From: Oscillospiraceae bacterium
GTDB lineage: Bacteria > Bacillota > Clostridia > Oscillospirales > Oscillospiraceae
Reading direction: 5' to 3'
Length of the DNA: 54,807 nt
Assembly (NCBI GenBank): GCA_020025595.1
Contig: JAHHRV010000011.1
Coordinates: forward strand, 1-54,807
Position numbers and translations under genes: made by a program. The notes under the pieces are model-generated. The model saw only the letters and a program-made list of their open reading frames with translations, was not told where the DNA came from and ran no database searches. Every line of letters begins with the position of its first letter. Position 1 is the first letter of the stretch. This document shows, piece by piece, positions 1-8,655 of the stretch.

Positions 1-351
1 CAAGCACTTTTTTCAAATTTCTTCGAAAACTTTTCGTTTCTTGTCAAACTTCATCGGTTTCTGAGGTAATTTGTTTCGCGTTCTCTCGAGCGCTCAGATA
101 TATTATCATGCCCAGTTCCAAATGTCAAGCACTTTTTTCATTCTTTTTCGACTTTTTTTCAAAGTCCCTTTTAGCACCAAATTCAGGGGACTCCGGCACG
201 GCTCCAATCCCCCATATCCCCGCCCCCTGGGCGCCACTGCCCGATACCGGTTATCGGTTCCTTTACTGCCCTATATATACTATAATATGTATATGTAACT
301 TACACCTCCTTACGGTCTGCGAGAAACCCGCGTTTTCTTTATTATATATGT
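1..351. other. AT-rich non-coding start of window
   Basis: No convincing gene is seen here. The stretch is rich in T runs and contains a 15-base direct repeat, CAAGCACTTTTTTCA, at 1-15 and 126-140. The short open frames in it have no ribosome binding site and no recognisable protein. It may be the untranslated trailer or spacer behind a gene that lies before the window. Confidence 0.5.
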
Positions 352-380
352 TTGACATACCTGCGGTTTTTTGCTAGAAT
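352..380 (+). promoter_or_regulatory. Sigma-A promoter of the M23 peptidase gene
   Basis: TTGACA at 352-357, a 17-base spacer and TAGAAT at 375-380, with a TGC extended -10 element directly before it. It points into the gene at 503, leaving a 5' leader of about 115 bases. Confidence 0.75.
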
Positions 381-502
381 ATGCGTTGTGGCATGGCGTC
401 ATTTGTATTCCCTATGCCCTTTCGGCACGAATCGATTTTGATTCTGCCCTGATTTCGACAGTTGTTTACTAATGATACAAGATACTTAAAAATGGAGTGC
501 TT

Positions 503-1798
503 ATGAAAAACTATCGCAGATTACTTACCGGTGCTGTGGCAGCAACGATGCTGTTTGCCGCAGTTCCCTCCACAAACGCAGTTTCCTCCGACGAGATCAA
601 ATCTCAGATTGAAGATCTGCAGGCTCAGCACAGCGCTATCGAAGAGCAGATGGCACAGCTGGAGCAGCAGCAGAGCGAGAACTGGGAATCCACTGAGGAG
701 ATGGTTGCTCAGAAGAACAATATCGAACAGCAGAAGTTCCTGCTGTACTCCGAAATTGACAATCTGGACAAGCAGATTTCCGAATATCGTCAGATGATTG
801 CAGATAATCAGACAAAGCTGAACGAAGCCAAAGCTCATTTGGATGAACTGAGCGTAAAGAACAAGGACCGTATCCGTTCTATTGAAGAGAACGGCAAGAT
901 GACCTACTGGTCCGTTATCTTCAAGGCAAACAGCTTCACCGATCTGATTGACCGGATGAACATGGCTCAGGAAATCGCTGAATCCGACAAGAAGATGATG
1001 GAGTCCATGAAGGATGCCGTCAACGAAGTAAATACCGTCCAGAACGAGCTGGTCTCTCAGAAGGCTGAACTGGACAAGTCCCACGAAGAGCGTCTGACAG
1101 CTCAGGCTGCACTGGACGAGAAGCGTGAGCAGGCCGATGCGATTCTAAATCGCCTGAACATGGAGCGCAAGAGTCTTGATGAAGACCATCACGCAATGGA
1201 AGACGAGAAGAACGCTCTGGTTGCTGAGTATGCTCAGGCAGAGCTTGAGTACAACCAGGCCAAGGCAAAAGAAGAAGCTGATCGTTTGGCTCAGGAGCAG
1301 GCCAACAAGCCCAAGCCTGAAGCTAAGCCCGAATCCAAGCCTGAAACCGAGACCGAGACTGAAACTGAGACTGAGACCGAACCTGAAACAGAGTCCGAAA
1401 CCGAGACTGAGACTCCGCCCAGCAGCGACAGTGGCTGGATGCAGCCCTGCTCCTACATTTATATCAGCAGCGGCTACGGTAACAGAGGAAGTGGCTGGCA
1501 CAACGGTGTTGACTTTGCTGCAAGCTACGGCACTCCCATCTACGCAAGCCGCTCCGGCACCATCACCAAGGTTCGCAGCATGACAACCTCTTATGGCAAC
1601 CATGTCGTTATCAACCACGGCGATGGCTTCTCCAGCCTGTATGCTCACATGGATTACTATGTGGTATCCGAAGGCCAGTATGTCAGCCAGGGCGAACTGA
1701 TTGGCTATGTTGGTTCCACCGGCAACTCTACCGGTCCTCACCTGCACTTCACCATCCTGTATAACGGTGATGATGTCGATCCCTTTATGTACCTGTAA
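503..1798 (+). CDS. Secreted coiled-coil M23 peptidoglycan endopeptidase (EnvC/NlpD-like)
   Basis: The 431-residue product begins with a signal peptide of about 26 residues. A long charged coiled coil follows (about 30-265), then a low-complexity linker made almost wholly of Glu-Thr repeats (about 280-305), then a C-terminal M23 (LytM) domain. The domain keeps the zinc ligands HNGVD (His about 333) and HLHF (His about 413) as well as a YAHMD motif. M23 enzymes of this layout cut peptide cross-bridges in the wall and are usually activated through the coiled coil by a divisome partner such as FtsEX. That link is inference here. ATG 503 is chosen because GGAG at 494-497 sits five bases upstream, whereas a GTG at 497 overlaps that site. 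It is a single-gene unit with its own promoter and terminator. Confidence 0.88.
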   Translation: MKNYRRLLTGAVAATMLFAAVPSTNAVSSDEIKSQIEDLQAQHSAIEEQMAQLEQQQSENWESTEEMVAQKNNIEQQKFLLYSEIDNLDKQISEYRQMIADNQTKLNEAKAHLDELSVKNKDRIRSIEENGKMTYWSVIFKANSFTDLIDRMNMAQEIAESDKKMMESMKDAVNEVNTVQNELVSQKAELDKSHEERLTAQAALDEKREQADAILNRLNMERKSLDEDHHAMEDEKNALVAEYAQAELEYNQAKAKEEADRLAQEQANKPKPEAKPESKPETETETETETETEPETESETETETPPSSDSGWMQPCSYIYISSGYGNRGSGWHNGVDFAASYGTPIYASRSGTITKVRSMTTSYGNHVVINHGDGFSSLYAHMDYYVVSEGQYVSQGELIGYVGSTGNSTGPHLHFTILYNGDDVDPFMYL

Positions 1799-1813
1799 TT
1801 CGTACATTACGCA

Positions 1814-1850
1814 CCCCCCTCACAGTGCAACGCTGCGAGGGGGTTTTCTT
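1814..1850 (+). terminator. Intrinsic terminator after the M23 gene
   Basis: Stem CCCCCTC (1815-1821) with GAGGGGG (1837-1843), further pairing inside, then TTTTCTTT. Confidence 0.85.
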
Positions 1851-1861
1851 TACATACAGAA

Positions 1862-1912
1862 AAGCTGCCGATTCTGCATTCACCTGATGCGCAGAACCGG
1901 CAGTTTATTTTT
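1862..1912. terminator. Bidirectional hairpin, terminator of the sigma/anti-sigma unit
   Basis: CTGCCGATTCTGC (1865-1877) pairs with GCAGAACCGGCAG (1891-1903) with one mismatch. T-rich flanks lie on both sides. On the minus strand it follows the anti-sigma gene. Confidence 0.75.
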
Positions 1913-1934
1913 ATAGATTTTCAGGCAGGGCACA

Positions 1935-3044
1935 TCACTTCTGGTATCTGGAAACCTTCACATCATTGACAACGATCTGGGTCATCGGAAGCTTTTCCAT
2001 CATCTGCTGCAGATCCTCTTTGCCCATCATCAGCCGCATTCCGAAACACGCCCATTCCTTCTGTGCATTTTCCAGGCGCTGCCGCAGCAAATTGTTGTCG
2101 AAAAGCTCCTTTAGATTGCTGCTCATCAGCTTAGCAAACTCCGGATGATCCGCCTGCAGCTGCAGCCGGGAGCGCAGACACTGCTCCAGATCTGCTCCGG
2201 TGATTTCATCCGGATTCGGCAGAAAATACCCGGGATAGTGCTGCGCAGCTTCTTCATCGAACATATCCCCATAGATGCTGTACAGGAACATTCCGCCGGC
2301 AATACCATTGATCATGGACTGTTCCTGACCCTTAAGCGCAAGCCACTGGAACTGCACCCCCGGATAGGTATGCATGAGATCCGCAACCTCATCTGCACTC
2401 AGATAAGATTCAAAGCTCACGGAAACATCCAGCTGTGCAGAATCAGGCAGCTTTTCCAGCTCCTCTTTCACGCTCTGGGGCGTGTTCTCATTCAGGCTTG
2501 TGTGACCTGAACCTGGCTCTGCAAACTCGTCTACAAGCCTGACAAAGGGTGCAAAGCCCGTATTCAGCATGATTGGTCCGGTCATCTCAGACATTCCAAT
2601 ATGGAAGCTGTGAGTAGGCGGACAGGGCAGCGCCACAGAATCGAATGTATTGGTCAGACTTACATTCACATCATACCTGCCAAAGCCCCGGGCGGTGTAG
2701 TAGTCTCCGTCATCGCCAGGAACCACACGGCACCTCATCCCCGGGTAGTTCATATTCACGGTTTCCTCCAGCAAAAAGGCAAACTCCGCACCCTTGCCAT
2801 AGGATTCATCCATGAACCCGTCCTCCTGCCCTGGGCGGTAGCAGAGCAGATTCATCGCCGCCGATGTACCGGAAAAGACCAGCGCCCCCACAAGCACCAC
2901 CGCTGCAAGCACCGATAGAATCCGGGTGTACATGGTGCGGTTCATAGCCCTGCGCACTCTCTTCTGGAATTTTTGTTCTGATAAATCTCCCGCCTGTTCC
3001 TCCGCCTGCTCATTGATCAGTCGATCCAAATCCTGTTCTTTCAT
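1935..3044 (-). CDS. Membrane anti-sigma factor of the sigma-factor-regulator type
   Basis: The product has 369 residues: a charged cytoplasmic N-terminus (1-40), one transmembrane helix (about 41-64) and a large extracytoplasmic domain of about 300 residues. It overlaps the upstream ECF sigma gene by four bases (ATGA), the usual translational coupling of a sigma factor and its inhibitor. The layout matches the YhdL/Sigma_reg_N and Sigma_reg_C group; that assignment is by architecture and neighbour rather than by a motif I can name with certainty. No zinc-binding HxxxCxxC motif is present, so it is not a ZAS-type anti-sigma factor. The start has GAGGAGGT upstream. Confidence 0.75.
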   Translation of the reverse strand: MKEQDLDRLINEQAEEQAGDLSEQKFQKRVRRAMNRTMYTRILSVLAAVVLVGALVFSGTSAAMNLLCYRPGQEDGFMDESYGKGAEFAFLLEETVNMNYPGMRCRVVPGDDGDYYTARGFGRYDVNVSLTNTFDSVALPCPPTHSFHIGMSEMTGPIMLNTGFAPFVRLVDEFAEPGSGHTSLNENTPQSVKEELEKLPDSAQLDVSVSFESYLSADEVADLMHTYPGVQFQWLALKGQEQSMINGIAGGMFLYSIYGDMFDEEAAQHYPGYFLPNPDEITGADLEQCLRSRLQLQADHPEFAKLMSSNLKELFDNNLLRQRLENAQKEWACFGMRLMMGKEDLQQMMEKLPMTQIVVNDVKVSRYQK

Positions 3045-3526
3045 GGTTTTACCTCCTCACTGGTGGTGATGATCCGCTGCTTTGCCCGGTGTCTCAGCAC
3101 CCGGACATGGGCAACGGTAAGTCCTAAAATTTCTGCAATCTCCCGATCGGAATAATCGGTCTGAATCGTCAGCAGCATGACCTCCCGTTCCCGCCGAGGC
3201 AGGCTGTTCACCTGTTTGTACAGCCATTGCCGCTGCTCATTCTGGATGTAAGTCTCTAAAACATCGTCCATTACCGGTATTTCCACGGTTTGCTCATCAC
3301 AGAGGACTTCCCGGTTCTGCCGCTTCTTCAGATCCAGAAATTCATTTCGCAGCACCGTGTACATCCACGCCTGGATGTTGCCCCCGTGAAAGGTCGTCAG
3401 CGCCTTCACAAAGGTGTTTGCCGTCAGATCCTCCGCATCCTCTTTGACATGGGTAAGGGAGTAGACATACAGAAACAGAGGCTTATAGTACCGGCGATAC
3501 AGCTGTTCAAAGATCTCCTGCTTCAT
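3041..3526 (-). CDS. ECF-type RNA polymerase sigma factor
   Basis: The 161-residue protein has sigma region 2 (about 5-70, with LYRRYYKPLFLYVYS and DAEDLTANTF) and region 4 (about 105-155, helix-turn-helix around DYSDREIAEILGLTVAHVRVL). It lacks regions 1 and 3, as ECF sigma factors do. It should direct RNA polymerase to a small regulon and be held inactive by the coupled membrane protein encoded downstream. A strong AAAGGGGGGAG precedes the start. The promoter just upstream resembles an ECF promoter, which suggests autoregulation. The inducing signal cannot be read from the sequence. Confidence 0.9.
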   Translation of the reverse strand: MKQEIFEQLYRRYYKPLFLYVYSLTHVKEDAEDLTANTFVKALTTFHGGNIQAWMYTVLRNEFLDLKKRQNREVLCDEQTVEIPVMDDVLETYIQNEQRQWLYKQVNSLPRREREVMLLTIQTDYSDREIAEILGLTVAHVRVLRHRAKQRIITTSEEVKP

Positions 3527-3551
3527 GTTCCTCTCCCCCCTTTCTACTTAT

Positions 3552-3579
3552 ATAACGATCCGGCGGCAAAAAAATTACA
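3552..3579 (-). promoter_or_regulatory. Candidate ECF (autoregulatory) promoter
   Basis: On the minus strand TGTAAT (3574-3579), a 16-base spacer opening with a T run, then CGTTAT (3552-3557). This spacing and the CGT-containing -10 are typical of ECF promoters, and the start codon lies about 25 bases downstream. No sigma-A-like -10 is seen in its place. Confidence 0.55.
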
Positions 3580-3751
3580 GCCAGGTGCAGCAAAAAATGA
3601 GCGCTGCCTTTTTCTGGTCAGTCCCCCGCTGTCCGCACGCGACTGCAAATAACGCCCGGCCTTTGCCTTTTTTTGTTAAAACAATGCTATCACACCGAAC
3701 GCTGCTTTTCTACCGCAGGGCCGACAAATTTCTATCCTGCGCCCTCAATTG

Positions 3752-3797
3752 CAAAAAATCCCGGAATTCAGAGAAGTTGCCTCCGAATTCCGGGATT
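3752..3797 (-). terminator. Intrinsic terminator of the antiporter operon
   Basis: Perfect 12-bp stem ATCCCGGAATTC (3758-3769) with GAATTCCGGGAT (3785-3796), followed on the minus strand by TTTTTT. Confidence 0.9.
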
Positions 3798-3803
3798 GCG
3801 GTA

Positions 3804-5729
3804 TTAAAGATGAATAATCAGATACACGAAAATTGCGATGACACCAATACCGAACAGCATCAGCTCAAACTGAAGGGTCTGGATAATGGGATCGACCTTG
3901 GTGTAGCCCTTGTAGTAGTGGCTGAAGTGGTGATCCTTACCCGGGGTAATACGCTGGGTGGAGCCCAGATGCAGCAGCCAGTTGCAGCTATACACCAGAG
4001 CATCGGTCACGCTGTAGCAGACCCGGGCAGCCAGTGCACCTACAAAGGACAGCAGCTTCAGCAGCGGGCGATACAGATCGTCCTCCAGGTCGAGCAGCGT
4101 CGTTGCACGGGTGTAATCTCCGGTCTTGCGGTCTGTCAGCAGTCCGCGCACAACCAGCAGATACACCAGAGCGCCGATGGTCAGAGAAATTGCTGCGCCC
4201 TTCAGGTTTTCCAGTGTGAAATAGGCAACCGAGATGGGCTGTGCATTCATGGAAGATGCGGTGAATGCTGTAATCTTTTCATAGGTCAGACCGGGAATCA
4301 GGCCCATAATCAGCAGCACAGCAGCAGCCGGCACAATAGCGATCAGGCTGCCTGCATCCAGACGAATGGGACGCTTGCCTTCGTCAGGCTTCTGAACGAA
4401 GACCTTGACGAAGATCTTTGTCATGTATGCAGCAGTCAGGCCGCCGGAGAGCAGGAAGAGCTTTTCTGCAACTTCCAGAATACCGGGCAGCATACCCTGC
4501 TGCAGGTGCATCTCGTGAAGAATGGACTCATGCAGCAGTGTCTTGCTGATGTAGCCGCCGAAACCGGGGACACCTGCAAGAGACAGGCCGCCAATCAGGA
4601 AGCTAATCATCAGAGGCCAGCAGTTGCGGCCGGCACCCTTGAGCTTGTTCAGATCCGTGGTGTGGGTCTGCTTGTACAGCACGCCCACCAGAATGAACAG
4701 GCTCATCTTAGTCAGAGTGTGGTTGATAGCGTGGGTCATCACACCGCCGGCTGCCAGAGAGGTGTCCTGAGCGATGGTCATCACCGCAGTGCCCACCAGA
4801 ATAAAGCCGATCTGGGACATGGAAGAGCAGGCCAGTGTCCGCTTCATGTCCACAGAGAACACCGCAAGCAGTGCGCCCAGCAGCATGGTCACCGTGCCCA
4901 GGCACAGCAGCACCAGTGCAAAAGTGGTATTTTTCCACAGCAGGCACACAATGATGAGCACAATGCCGTAGATACCGGACTTTGTCAGGATGCTGGAAAG
5001 CAGTGCAGTAGCAGGAGCCGGAGCAGCGGGATAAGCCTTGGGCAGCCACACATGGAACGGGAACATACCCGCCTTAATGCCGAAGCCAACCAGCATACAC
5101 AGGCCCGGCACCAGCAGCTTTCCTGCGCTGCCGCCGTCTGCCACAAGCTGCCGCAGAGCAGCAATGGACAGCGTGCCGAAATCGTGGTACAGGACAAACA
5201 GGCCATACAGCATCACCAGGCCGCCGATCATGGCCATTGCCAGATAGGTGTCAGCAGCCTTCTGTGCTTCGGGAGTTTCATTGTGAGCGATCCATGTCCA
5301 GGATGCAACGGACATGATCTCAAAGCAGATGTAAAGCAGCAGCAGATCTCCTGCGTAGAAGATACCCATGGTGCTGCCCAGTGTCAGCAGCATGGCTGCA
5401 CGGTAGCGCTCCGTCCGAGGCTCTCCCCGGAAGTAGGCGCTGTTTGCAAGAGCGCTGAGGAAGAACATTGCTGCGCACAGCACGCCGAAAACGCTCTGCA
5501 TTCCGCCGGAAGAGAAGGAGATTCCCAGCAGGAACAGATGGTCAATGGCAACGGTTTTCGGCTGTGCAAACAGAATCACCACAGAGAAAATCAGCGTGAT
5601 CAAAGAAACCGCACCGACAAAGCCGTCGCTGACCGCAGCGCTGCGGCGGCGCAGGCTGTAGGCAACCGGAGCTGCAATCACAGGAAGCAGGACACAGCCA
5701 ATCATCAGAATTTCAATATAATTCATCAT
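3804..5729 (-). CDS. Antiporter subunit of the NuoL/MrpA family (641 aa)
   Basis: A polytopic membrane protein of the ND5/NuoL/MrpA family and the last gene of the antiporter operon. The proton-channel residues are kept: the glutamate in CFEIMSVASW (TM5 region), the lysines in FGIKAGMFPFHVWLPKA and LTKSG (TM7-8), and TLTKMSLF (TM12 region). It is longer than its three paralogues. The extra C-terminal 130 residues end in a further transmembrane helix, as in NuoL with its lateral helix, but it lacks the long MrpA C-terminus. Those missing MrpA parts are supplied by the small subunits encoded upstream. Start preceded by AAGGAGGT that overlaps the end of the upstream gene. Confidence 0.82.
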   Translation of the reverse strand: MMNYIEILMIGCVLLPVIAAPVAYSLRRRSAAVSDGFVGAVSLITLIFSVVILFAQPKTVAIDHLFLLGISFSSGGMQSVFGVLCAAMFFLSALANSAYFRGEPRTERYRAAMLLTLGSTMGIFYAGDLLLLYICFEIMSVASWTWIAHNETPEAQKAADTYLAMAMIGGLVMLYGLFVLYHDFGTLSIAALRQLVADGGSAGKLLVPGLCMLVGFGIKAGMFPFHVWLPKAYPAAPAPATALLSSILTKSGIYGIVLIIVCLLWKNTTFALVLLCLGTVTMLLGALLAVFSVDMKRTLACSSMSQIGFILVGTAVMTIAQDTSLAAGGVMTHAINHTLTKMSLFILVGVLYKQTHTTDLNKLKGAGRNCWPLMISFLIGGLSLAGVPGFGGYISKTLLHESILHEMHLQQGMLPGILEVAEKLFLLSGGLTAAYMTKIFVKVFVQKPDEGKRPIRLDAGSLIAIVPAAAVLLIMGLIPGLTYEKITAFTASSMNAQPISVAYFTLENLKGAAISLTIGALVYLLVVRGLLTDRKTGDYTRATTLLDLEDDLYRPLLKLLSFVGALAARVCYSVTDALVYSCNWLLHLGSTQRITPGKDHHFSHYYKGYTKVDPIIQTLQFELMLFGIGVIAIFVYLIIHL

Positions 5730-5741
5730 AGCCTTACCTCC

Positions 5742-7202
5742 TTAAAACAGCCAGTTTTCCAGGCAGGTCTGCAGCGGTCCGTTCATGACGCCCATAGCGA
5801 CAATGAGGACACACAGGATCACCTGAACCAGAACCATGTTGCGGGTTTCAATTCTTTCACCGCGTACCAGCTTTCCGCCAGCGGGGAAGCAGGCACGGCA
5901 CACAATGGTCATCAGATAAATTGCAGTCAGGAATGCAGACAGCATCAGCGCGCCGATGCCGACGATTTCCAGAACACTTCCGCCGGATGCAGCAGCTGTA
6001 CCGATTGCCCATTTGCTGAAGAAACCGGGCATGGGGGGAATACCCATCAGTGCCACAGAGGCAACGGTGAAGCAGGCAAAGGTCACAGGCATGGTGCCTG
6101 CAAGGCCTTCGATCTCATCCAGATACTCTTTTCCGGCAGATACCAGAATGGCACCCACGCCGAAGAACAGGGTGATCTTGATGAAGGCGTGTGCCAGCAT
6201 ATGCATACAGGCAGCCTTCAGGCCCAGGTCGGTCATAATCAGCACCGCAAACAGAATGTAGGACAGATTACTGACCGTAGACCATGCCAGTCTGCGCTTG
6301 AGGTGGTTGCTGCGCAGAGCCATCAGCGAGCCAAAGGCAATGGTAAAGATGGCAGCGCTCATGGGGATGTACTGTGCAAAGCTGCCCTGCAGGATTTCTG
6401 TTCCGAAGCTGTAGTAGGTCAGACGGATGCAGGCAAAGGCACCGGCCTTGACAACAGCAGCTGCGTGCAGCAGTGCAGTAACAGGGGTGGGAGCCACAGA
6501 TGCAGCAGGCAGCCAGAAGCTCATGGGGAACAGAGCTGCCTTAACGCCAAAGCCGAAGAATGCCAGTGTAAAGGCAATCCGAAGATTCCGGATTGCTCTT
6601 GCAGACAGGCCGCCCTCCAGGAAGCCGCCCAGAGCGAATGCACCGCCCTGACCGTAAAGCTGCATGAAGACAATTGCGATGAAGCCAAAGGATGCACCCA
6701 CCATGGAGTACAGCAGATACCGCTTGCCGGCATATCTTGCCTTGTCATCCATCTTGTGCATGACCAGAGGCAGTGTTGCCAGAGTCAGCAGTTCAAAGAA
6801 CATATACAGCGTTACCAGATTGCCCGCCAGAGCAATGCCGGAAGAAACGCCGTAAGAAATCAGGAAAAAGAAGAAGAACCGGGGCTCGCCGCCTTCGTGC
6901 TTCATGTAGTCGAAGGCGTACAGTGTCGTCAGCGGCCACAGAACCGAGATAATCATAATGAATACCCGGGAAAGTCCGTCACAGGACAGCAGCATCTGCA
7001 GATTGTCCGTAAAGCGGATCAGGCTCAGGCCCTTGACAGGAGCGCCGAATACCAGAATCCACAGGGCAATACTGTTAATCAAAGCCGCACCGAAAACATA
7101 TTTGTGAAGTACGGATAAATTATTAGAGATTTTCTTGCAATAGATGCCCAATGCTGCCACTGCGGGGAACAAAATAGCAAAAATCATAAGATATTGCATC
7201 AT
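5742..7202 (-). CDS. Proton/cation antiporter subunit of the MrpD/NuoM-N family (486 aa)
   Basis: A 14-helix-type membrane protein. Among the three middle paralogues it has the most classical Mrp motifs: FFELLTLATLPLVMHK, then FGFGVKAALFPMSFWLP, then ALLHAAAVVKAGAF, plus HAFIKITLFFGVG in the later part. The conserved Glu and Lys residues that carry protons are all present, so it should be an active channel subunit. GGGAGG stands six bases before the start, and the gene lies 12 bases after its upstream neighbour. Confidence 0.85.
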   Translation of the reverse strand: MMQYLMIFAILFPAVAALGIYCKKISNNLSVLHKYVFGAALINSIALWILVFGAPVKGLSLIRFTDNLQMLLSCDGLSRVFIMIISVLWPLTTLYAFDYMKHEGGEPRFFFFFLISYGVSSGIALAGNLVTLYMFFELLTLATLPLVMHKMDDKARYAGKRYLLYSMVGASFGFIAIVFMQLYGQGGAFALGGFLEGGLSARAIRNLRIAFTLAFFGFGVKAALFPMSFWLPAASVAPTPVTALLHAAAVVKAGAFACIRLTYYSFGTEILQGSFAQYIPMSAAIFTIAFGSLMALRSNHLKRRLAWSTVSNLSYILFAVLIMTDLGLKAACMHMLAHAFIKITLFFGVGAILVSAGKEYLDEIEGLAGTMPVTFACFTVASVALMGIPPMPGFFSKWAIGTAAASGGSVLEIVGIGALMLSAFLTAIYLMTIVCRACFPAGGKLVRGERIETRNMVLVQVILCVLIVAMGVMNGPLQTCLENWLF

Positions 7203-7214
7203 ACATTTCCTCCC

Positions 7215-8642
7215 TTAAAACAGATTGGCGCTGATTGCGCTGAAACAGGACATGATCCCCTGAGGGAACATACCCAAAACTGCGGCGATGGCTGCCAGCA
7301 CGAACAGCGGCACGACCATAGCCATTCCCGCATCGGTTTTCTTGACCTTGTACCCTTCTCCCGGGAAGTAGCCCCGGGCCACAATGGGCAGCAGGTAACC
7401 GGCTGTCAGCAGCGCACTGACCATCAGCACAATGACGCCGATCTGAGCCAGTACCGTTCCCTGATCCAGCGCAGCGGCTGCGATCTGGAACTTGCTGATA
7501 AAGCCGCCGAAGGGCGGAATGCCGATCAGAGAAAGAGAGAAGCAGGTAAACGCTGCCATCACCTTGGGCATCCGTCTGCCCATGCCGGTCAGCTCATCCA
7601 CATAATTCACATGGCAGTGGTGGATAAATGCACCGGCGCACAGGAACAGACCGACCTTGGCGCAGGCATGGAACACCACCTGCAGCAGCGCACCGCTGAG
7701 GCCTTCAGCGGACATGAGCATCAGACCGAAGATCACATAGGACAGCTGGCTGACGCTGGAATAGGCCAGACGCTTTTTCAGCAGTTTTTCCTTGTAAGCA
7801 AGCATGGAGCCTGCGAAAATGGTAGCAATGCTCAGAACCAACATCACCGTCTGAGGCATGGTGCCTGCCAGGTTTGCTCCGCCGAAGAGATAGAAGGTGG
7901 AGCGGATGATGCCCAGGATACCAGCCTTGGTGATGATACCGGACAGCAGTGCACTGGCAGGAGCCGGAGCCACAGGGTGAGCGGTGGGCAGCCAGTTGGC
8001 AAGGGGCATCATGCCTGCCTTGCAGGAGAAGCCCAGTGCCATCAGCAGGTATGCCCACTGATACTTGGCAGACAGGACAGTTTCACCGATAGGCTCGCTG
8101 AATGCGCGCATTGCAAGATCGCCGCCCAGCAGGATTCCCATCAGAGCCATGCTGGCTCCGAAGACGGAGAAGCCCAGATAGACGATGGCTGCACGGCGAG
8201 CCTTCTCGCTGCCGCTGTAAAGCACCATGGGGAAGGACAGCAGACTCATCATCTCATAGAACATATAGAATGTAACGATGTTGCCTGCCAGAGACAGACC
8301 CATCATAGCGCCCAGAGTCATCAGGGTAAATCCAAAGAACACAGGGCTGCGCTGATCGCCCTGGAGATATTCCCGGGCGTACAGGATTGCACAGGCAAAG
8401 CCCACAGCAATCAGGCACAGGAAGAACACGGAAATTCCGTCTGCATGGAGCAGGAAGGAAAGACTTCCGGTTACCGTAAACTCCAGCGCCTGGTTTGCAT
8501 CAGCGCACAGGAAAATCGACAGTCCAGTCAGGACAGCACCCACAAAGCTGATGATGCTGCTGTTTTTGGGACGGCGCAGCATGACAAACAATCCGAATGC
8601 CACGGGGATCAATATGGGAAGAATCAGAAAAATTGAATTCAT
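7215..8642 (-). CDS. Proton/cation antiporter subunit of the MrpD/NuoM-N family (475 aa)
   Basis: A polytopic membrane paralogue of its neighbours. It keeps the Glu in FYEMMSLLSFPMVLY, the Lys in GFSCKAGMMPLANWLP and IITKAGILGI, and CAKVGLFLCAGAF. In the family these residues form the half-channels that translocate protons or exchange them for sodium. A GGAGGTGG ribosome binding site precedes the ATG. The coding strand follows its operon neighbours without overlap. Confidence 0.84.
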   Translation of the reverse strand: MNSIFLILPILIPVAFGLFVMLRRPKNSSIISFVGAVLTGLSIFLCADANQALEFTVTGSLSFLLHADGISVFFLCLIAVGFACAILYAREYLQGDQRSPVFFGFTLMTLGAMMGLSLAGNIVTFYMFYEMMSLLSFPMVLYSGSEKARRAAIVYLGFSVFGASMALMGILLGGDLAMRAFSEPIGETVLSAKYQWAYLLMALGFSCKAGMMPLANWLPTAHPVAPAPASALLSGIITKAGILGIIRSTFYLFGGANLAGTMPQTVMLVLSIATIFAGSMLAYKEKLLKKRLAYSSVSQLSYVIFGLMLMSAEGLSGALLQVVFHACAKVGLFLCAGAFIHHCHVNYVDELTGMGRRMPKVMAAFTCFSLSLIGIPPFGGFISKFQIAAAALDQGTVLAQIGVIVLMVSALLTAGYLLPIVARGYFPGEGYKVKKTDAGMAMVVPLFVLAAIAAVLGMFPQGIMSCFSAISANLF

Positions 8643-8655
8643 GTTACCACCTCCG

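Noticed and set aside
3525..7118. A 1197-codon open frame on the plus strand
   Set aside because: It lies antisense to two antiporter genes with clear family motifs. Its product is full of Gln, His, Cys and Arg and has no recognisable domain. Such frames arise because the real genes avoid TTA, CTA and TCA codons.
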